From contig NZ_CAMLFY010000098.1 in the NCBI RefSeq assembly GCF_946479415.1, positions 1 to 17,690 on the forward strand: a stretch of DNA of 17,690 bases. Direction: 5' to 3'. The notes below the pieces were generated by a model that worked only from the letters and a program-made list of their open reading frames with translations, was not told the origin of the DNA and did not search any database. This document shows positions 16,746 to 17,690 of this stretch, piece after piece. The translations under genes and the position numbers were made by a program. Positions within the stretch are counted from its first letter, which is position 1. Each line of letters opens with the position of its first letter. The stretch is from an uncultured Shinella sp. GTDB taxonomy: Bacteria; Pseudomonadota; Alphaproteobacteria; Rhizobiales; Rhizobiaceae.

Positions 16746-16790
16746 AATTGATCTGAAGGGCCGTTTTGCCTAGAAACGCCCTGAGATCAT
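16746..16790. repeat. Extended imperfect dyad upstream of the last gene
   Basis: Nested arms pair about a 7-base centre (16767-16773): GATCT (16750-16754) with AGATC (16784-16788), AGGGC (16757-16761) with GCCCT (16778-16782), and GTTT (16763-16766) with AAAC (16774-16777). The outer AAT/ATT bases extend it. Only small bulges break the pairing. No T-run follows, so it is not a normal terminator; it ends 3 bases before the ribosome binding site of the binding protein gene. Confidence 0.5.
16748..16776 (+). promoter_or_regulatory. Possible promoter of the final binding protein gene
   Basis: TTGATC (16748-16753) and TAGAAA (16771-16776) are separated by 17 bases. Both match sigma-70 hexamers partly. 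They lie inside the dyad, so a protein binding the dyad would block polymerase. Confidence 0.35.
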
Positions 16791-16806
16791 TCTAGGGAGA
16801 CCTTCC

Positions 16807-17690
16807 ATGCGTCAATTTCTCCTCGCTCTCGCGGCCACCGTCGCGATTTCCCTCCCCGCACAGGCTGAAGACGTCACGGTTGCCGTGACCGCCATCGTCG
16901 AACATCCGGCGCTCGATGCTGCCCGTGACGGCGTCAAGGAAGCGCTGGAAGCGGCCGGCTACAAGGAAGGCGAGAACCTGAAGTTCATCTATGAGTCGGC
17001 GCAGGGCAATCCCGCGACGGCCGCGCAGATCGCCCGCCAGTTCGTCGGCGAAGACCCGACCGTGATCGTGCCGATCTCCACGCCCTCGGCGCAGGCCGTC
17101 GTCTCCGCGACGAAGGATATCCCGGTCGTCTTCACGGCCGTATCGGATCCGCTCGGTGCGCAGCTCGTCACCGACATGGACAAGCCCGGCGGCAACGTCA
17201 CCGGCCTTTCCGACCTGTCGCCGGTTGCCGAGCATCTGGCCCTCATCAAGGAAATCCTGCCGAACGCCAAGACGATCGGCTTCCTCTACAACTCGGGTGA
17301 GGCCAACTCCGTTTCGCTGCTCGCCGTTCTCAAGGCCGAAGCCGAGAAGGCCGGCCTGACGGTCGTCGAATCCGCCGCCACCAAGTCGGCCGAAGTGCAG
17401 GGTGCGGCCCGCGCCCTCGTCGGCCGCGCCGACGCCATCTACGTGCCCACCGACAACACGATCATCTCCGCTCTGGAAGGTGCCGTCTCCGTCGCCGAGG
17501 AAGCCAAGCTGCCGCTCTTCACCGCCGACACGGATTCCGTCTCGCGCGGCGCCATCGCGGCGCTCGGCTTCAACTACAAGGACGTCGGCAAGCAGACGGG
17601 TGAAATCGTCGTGCGCATCCTCAAGGGCGAAAACCCCGGCGACATCGCCGTGAAGGTTGCCGCCGGCACTGACCTCGTCGTCAACAAGGG
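16807..17690 (+). CDS. ABC transporter substrate-binding protein (TrpX/ABC_sub_bind type), 3' end missing
   Basis: About 294 residues are visible and only some 25-30 are probably missing at the right edge. A Sec signal peptide (MRQFLLALAATVAISLPAQA) ends before EDV. The mature protein begins with VTAIVEHPALDAARDGVKEA, the first strand and helix of the ABC_sub_bind periplasmic-binding fold (PF04392), followed by VIVPISTPSAQAV, DIPVVFTAVSDPLGA, GGNVTGLSDLSP and IGFLYNSGEANS. Members include the tryptophan/tyrosine-type TrpX proteins, so an aromatic amino acid is a possible ligand, but this is inference. AGGGAGA at 16794-16800 supports the start. Permease and ATPase genes are expected just past the edge. 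Confidence 0.9.
   Translation, partial: MRQFLLALAATVAISLPAQAEDVTVAVTAIVEHPALDAARDGVKEALEAAGYKEGENLKFIYESAQGNPATAAQIARQFVGEDPTVIVPISTPSAQAVVSATKDIPVVFTAVSDPLGAQLVTDMDKPGGNVTGLSDLSPVAEHLALIKEILPNAKTIGFLYNSGEANSVSLLAVLKAEAEKAGLTVVESAATKSAEVQGAARALVGRADAIYVPTDNTIISALEGAVSVAEEAKLPLFTADTDSVSRGAIAALGFNYKDVGKQTGEIVVRILKGENPGDIAVKVAAGTDLVVNK

Overview
This window looks like core chromosome of a Rhizobiaceae-type alphaproteobacterium (Rhizobium, Agrobacterium, Ensifer, Shinella or a close relative). The base composition is high in G+C throughout, and the gene order ffh, chorismate mutase, rpsP, rimM, trmD, rplS, with leuC and dapF nearby, is one I associate with that family. The protein sequences fit this too: S16 and L19 carry long Ala/Lys/Glu tails and several promoters resemble the rhizobial CTTGAC-N17-CTATAT form. 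I see no transposase, integrase, phage gene, CRISPR array, tRNA or rRNA.

Left part (1-1783, minus strand): the 5' part of dapF (diaminopimelate epimerase, running off the left edge) lies downstream of a Tat-exported NAPE-PLD-like metallo-beta-lactamase-fold hydrolase. Centre-left (1784-7440): a divergent regulatory region, then the translation and membrane-targeting cluster ffh, aroQ-type chorismate mutase, rpsP, a terminator, rimM, trmD. A TauE/SafE-type exporter on the opposite strand overlaps the end of trmD and separates it from rplS. rplS has its own structured leader and terminator.

Centre (7529-11048): a polar amino-acid ABC importer with only a binding protein and one permease, converging on a bacterial CASTOR/POLLUX-type ion channel. 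Right part (11170-17690): leuC behind a strong promoter-like sequence and before a strong terminator; a divergent DHA2-family MFS exporter and LysR regulator pair with a perfect inverted repeat between them; rlmN; and the start of an ABC binding protein gene of the TrpX/ABC_sub_bind type, cut by the right edge.

The protein-coding genes are mostly ordinary housekeeping genes. The unusual material is mainly non-coding: a terminator-like hairpin between the promoter and start of ffh, a structured rplS leader that appears to cover its own ribosome binding site, a dyad upstream of the last gene, and a perfect inverted repeat in the MFS/LysR intergenic region. Three protein-level points stand out: the CASTOR/POLLUX homologue, TrmD with Glu at the position of the catalytic Asp169, and chorismate mutase with His at the position of Gln88. 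I found no convincing new multi-gene system. All gene names rest on reading the sequence and on memory of the families; no database search was run.
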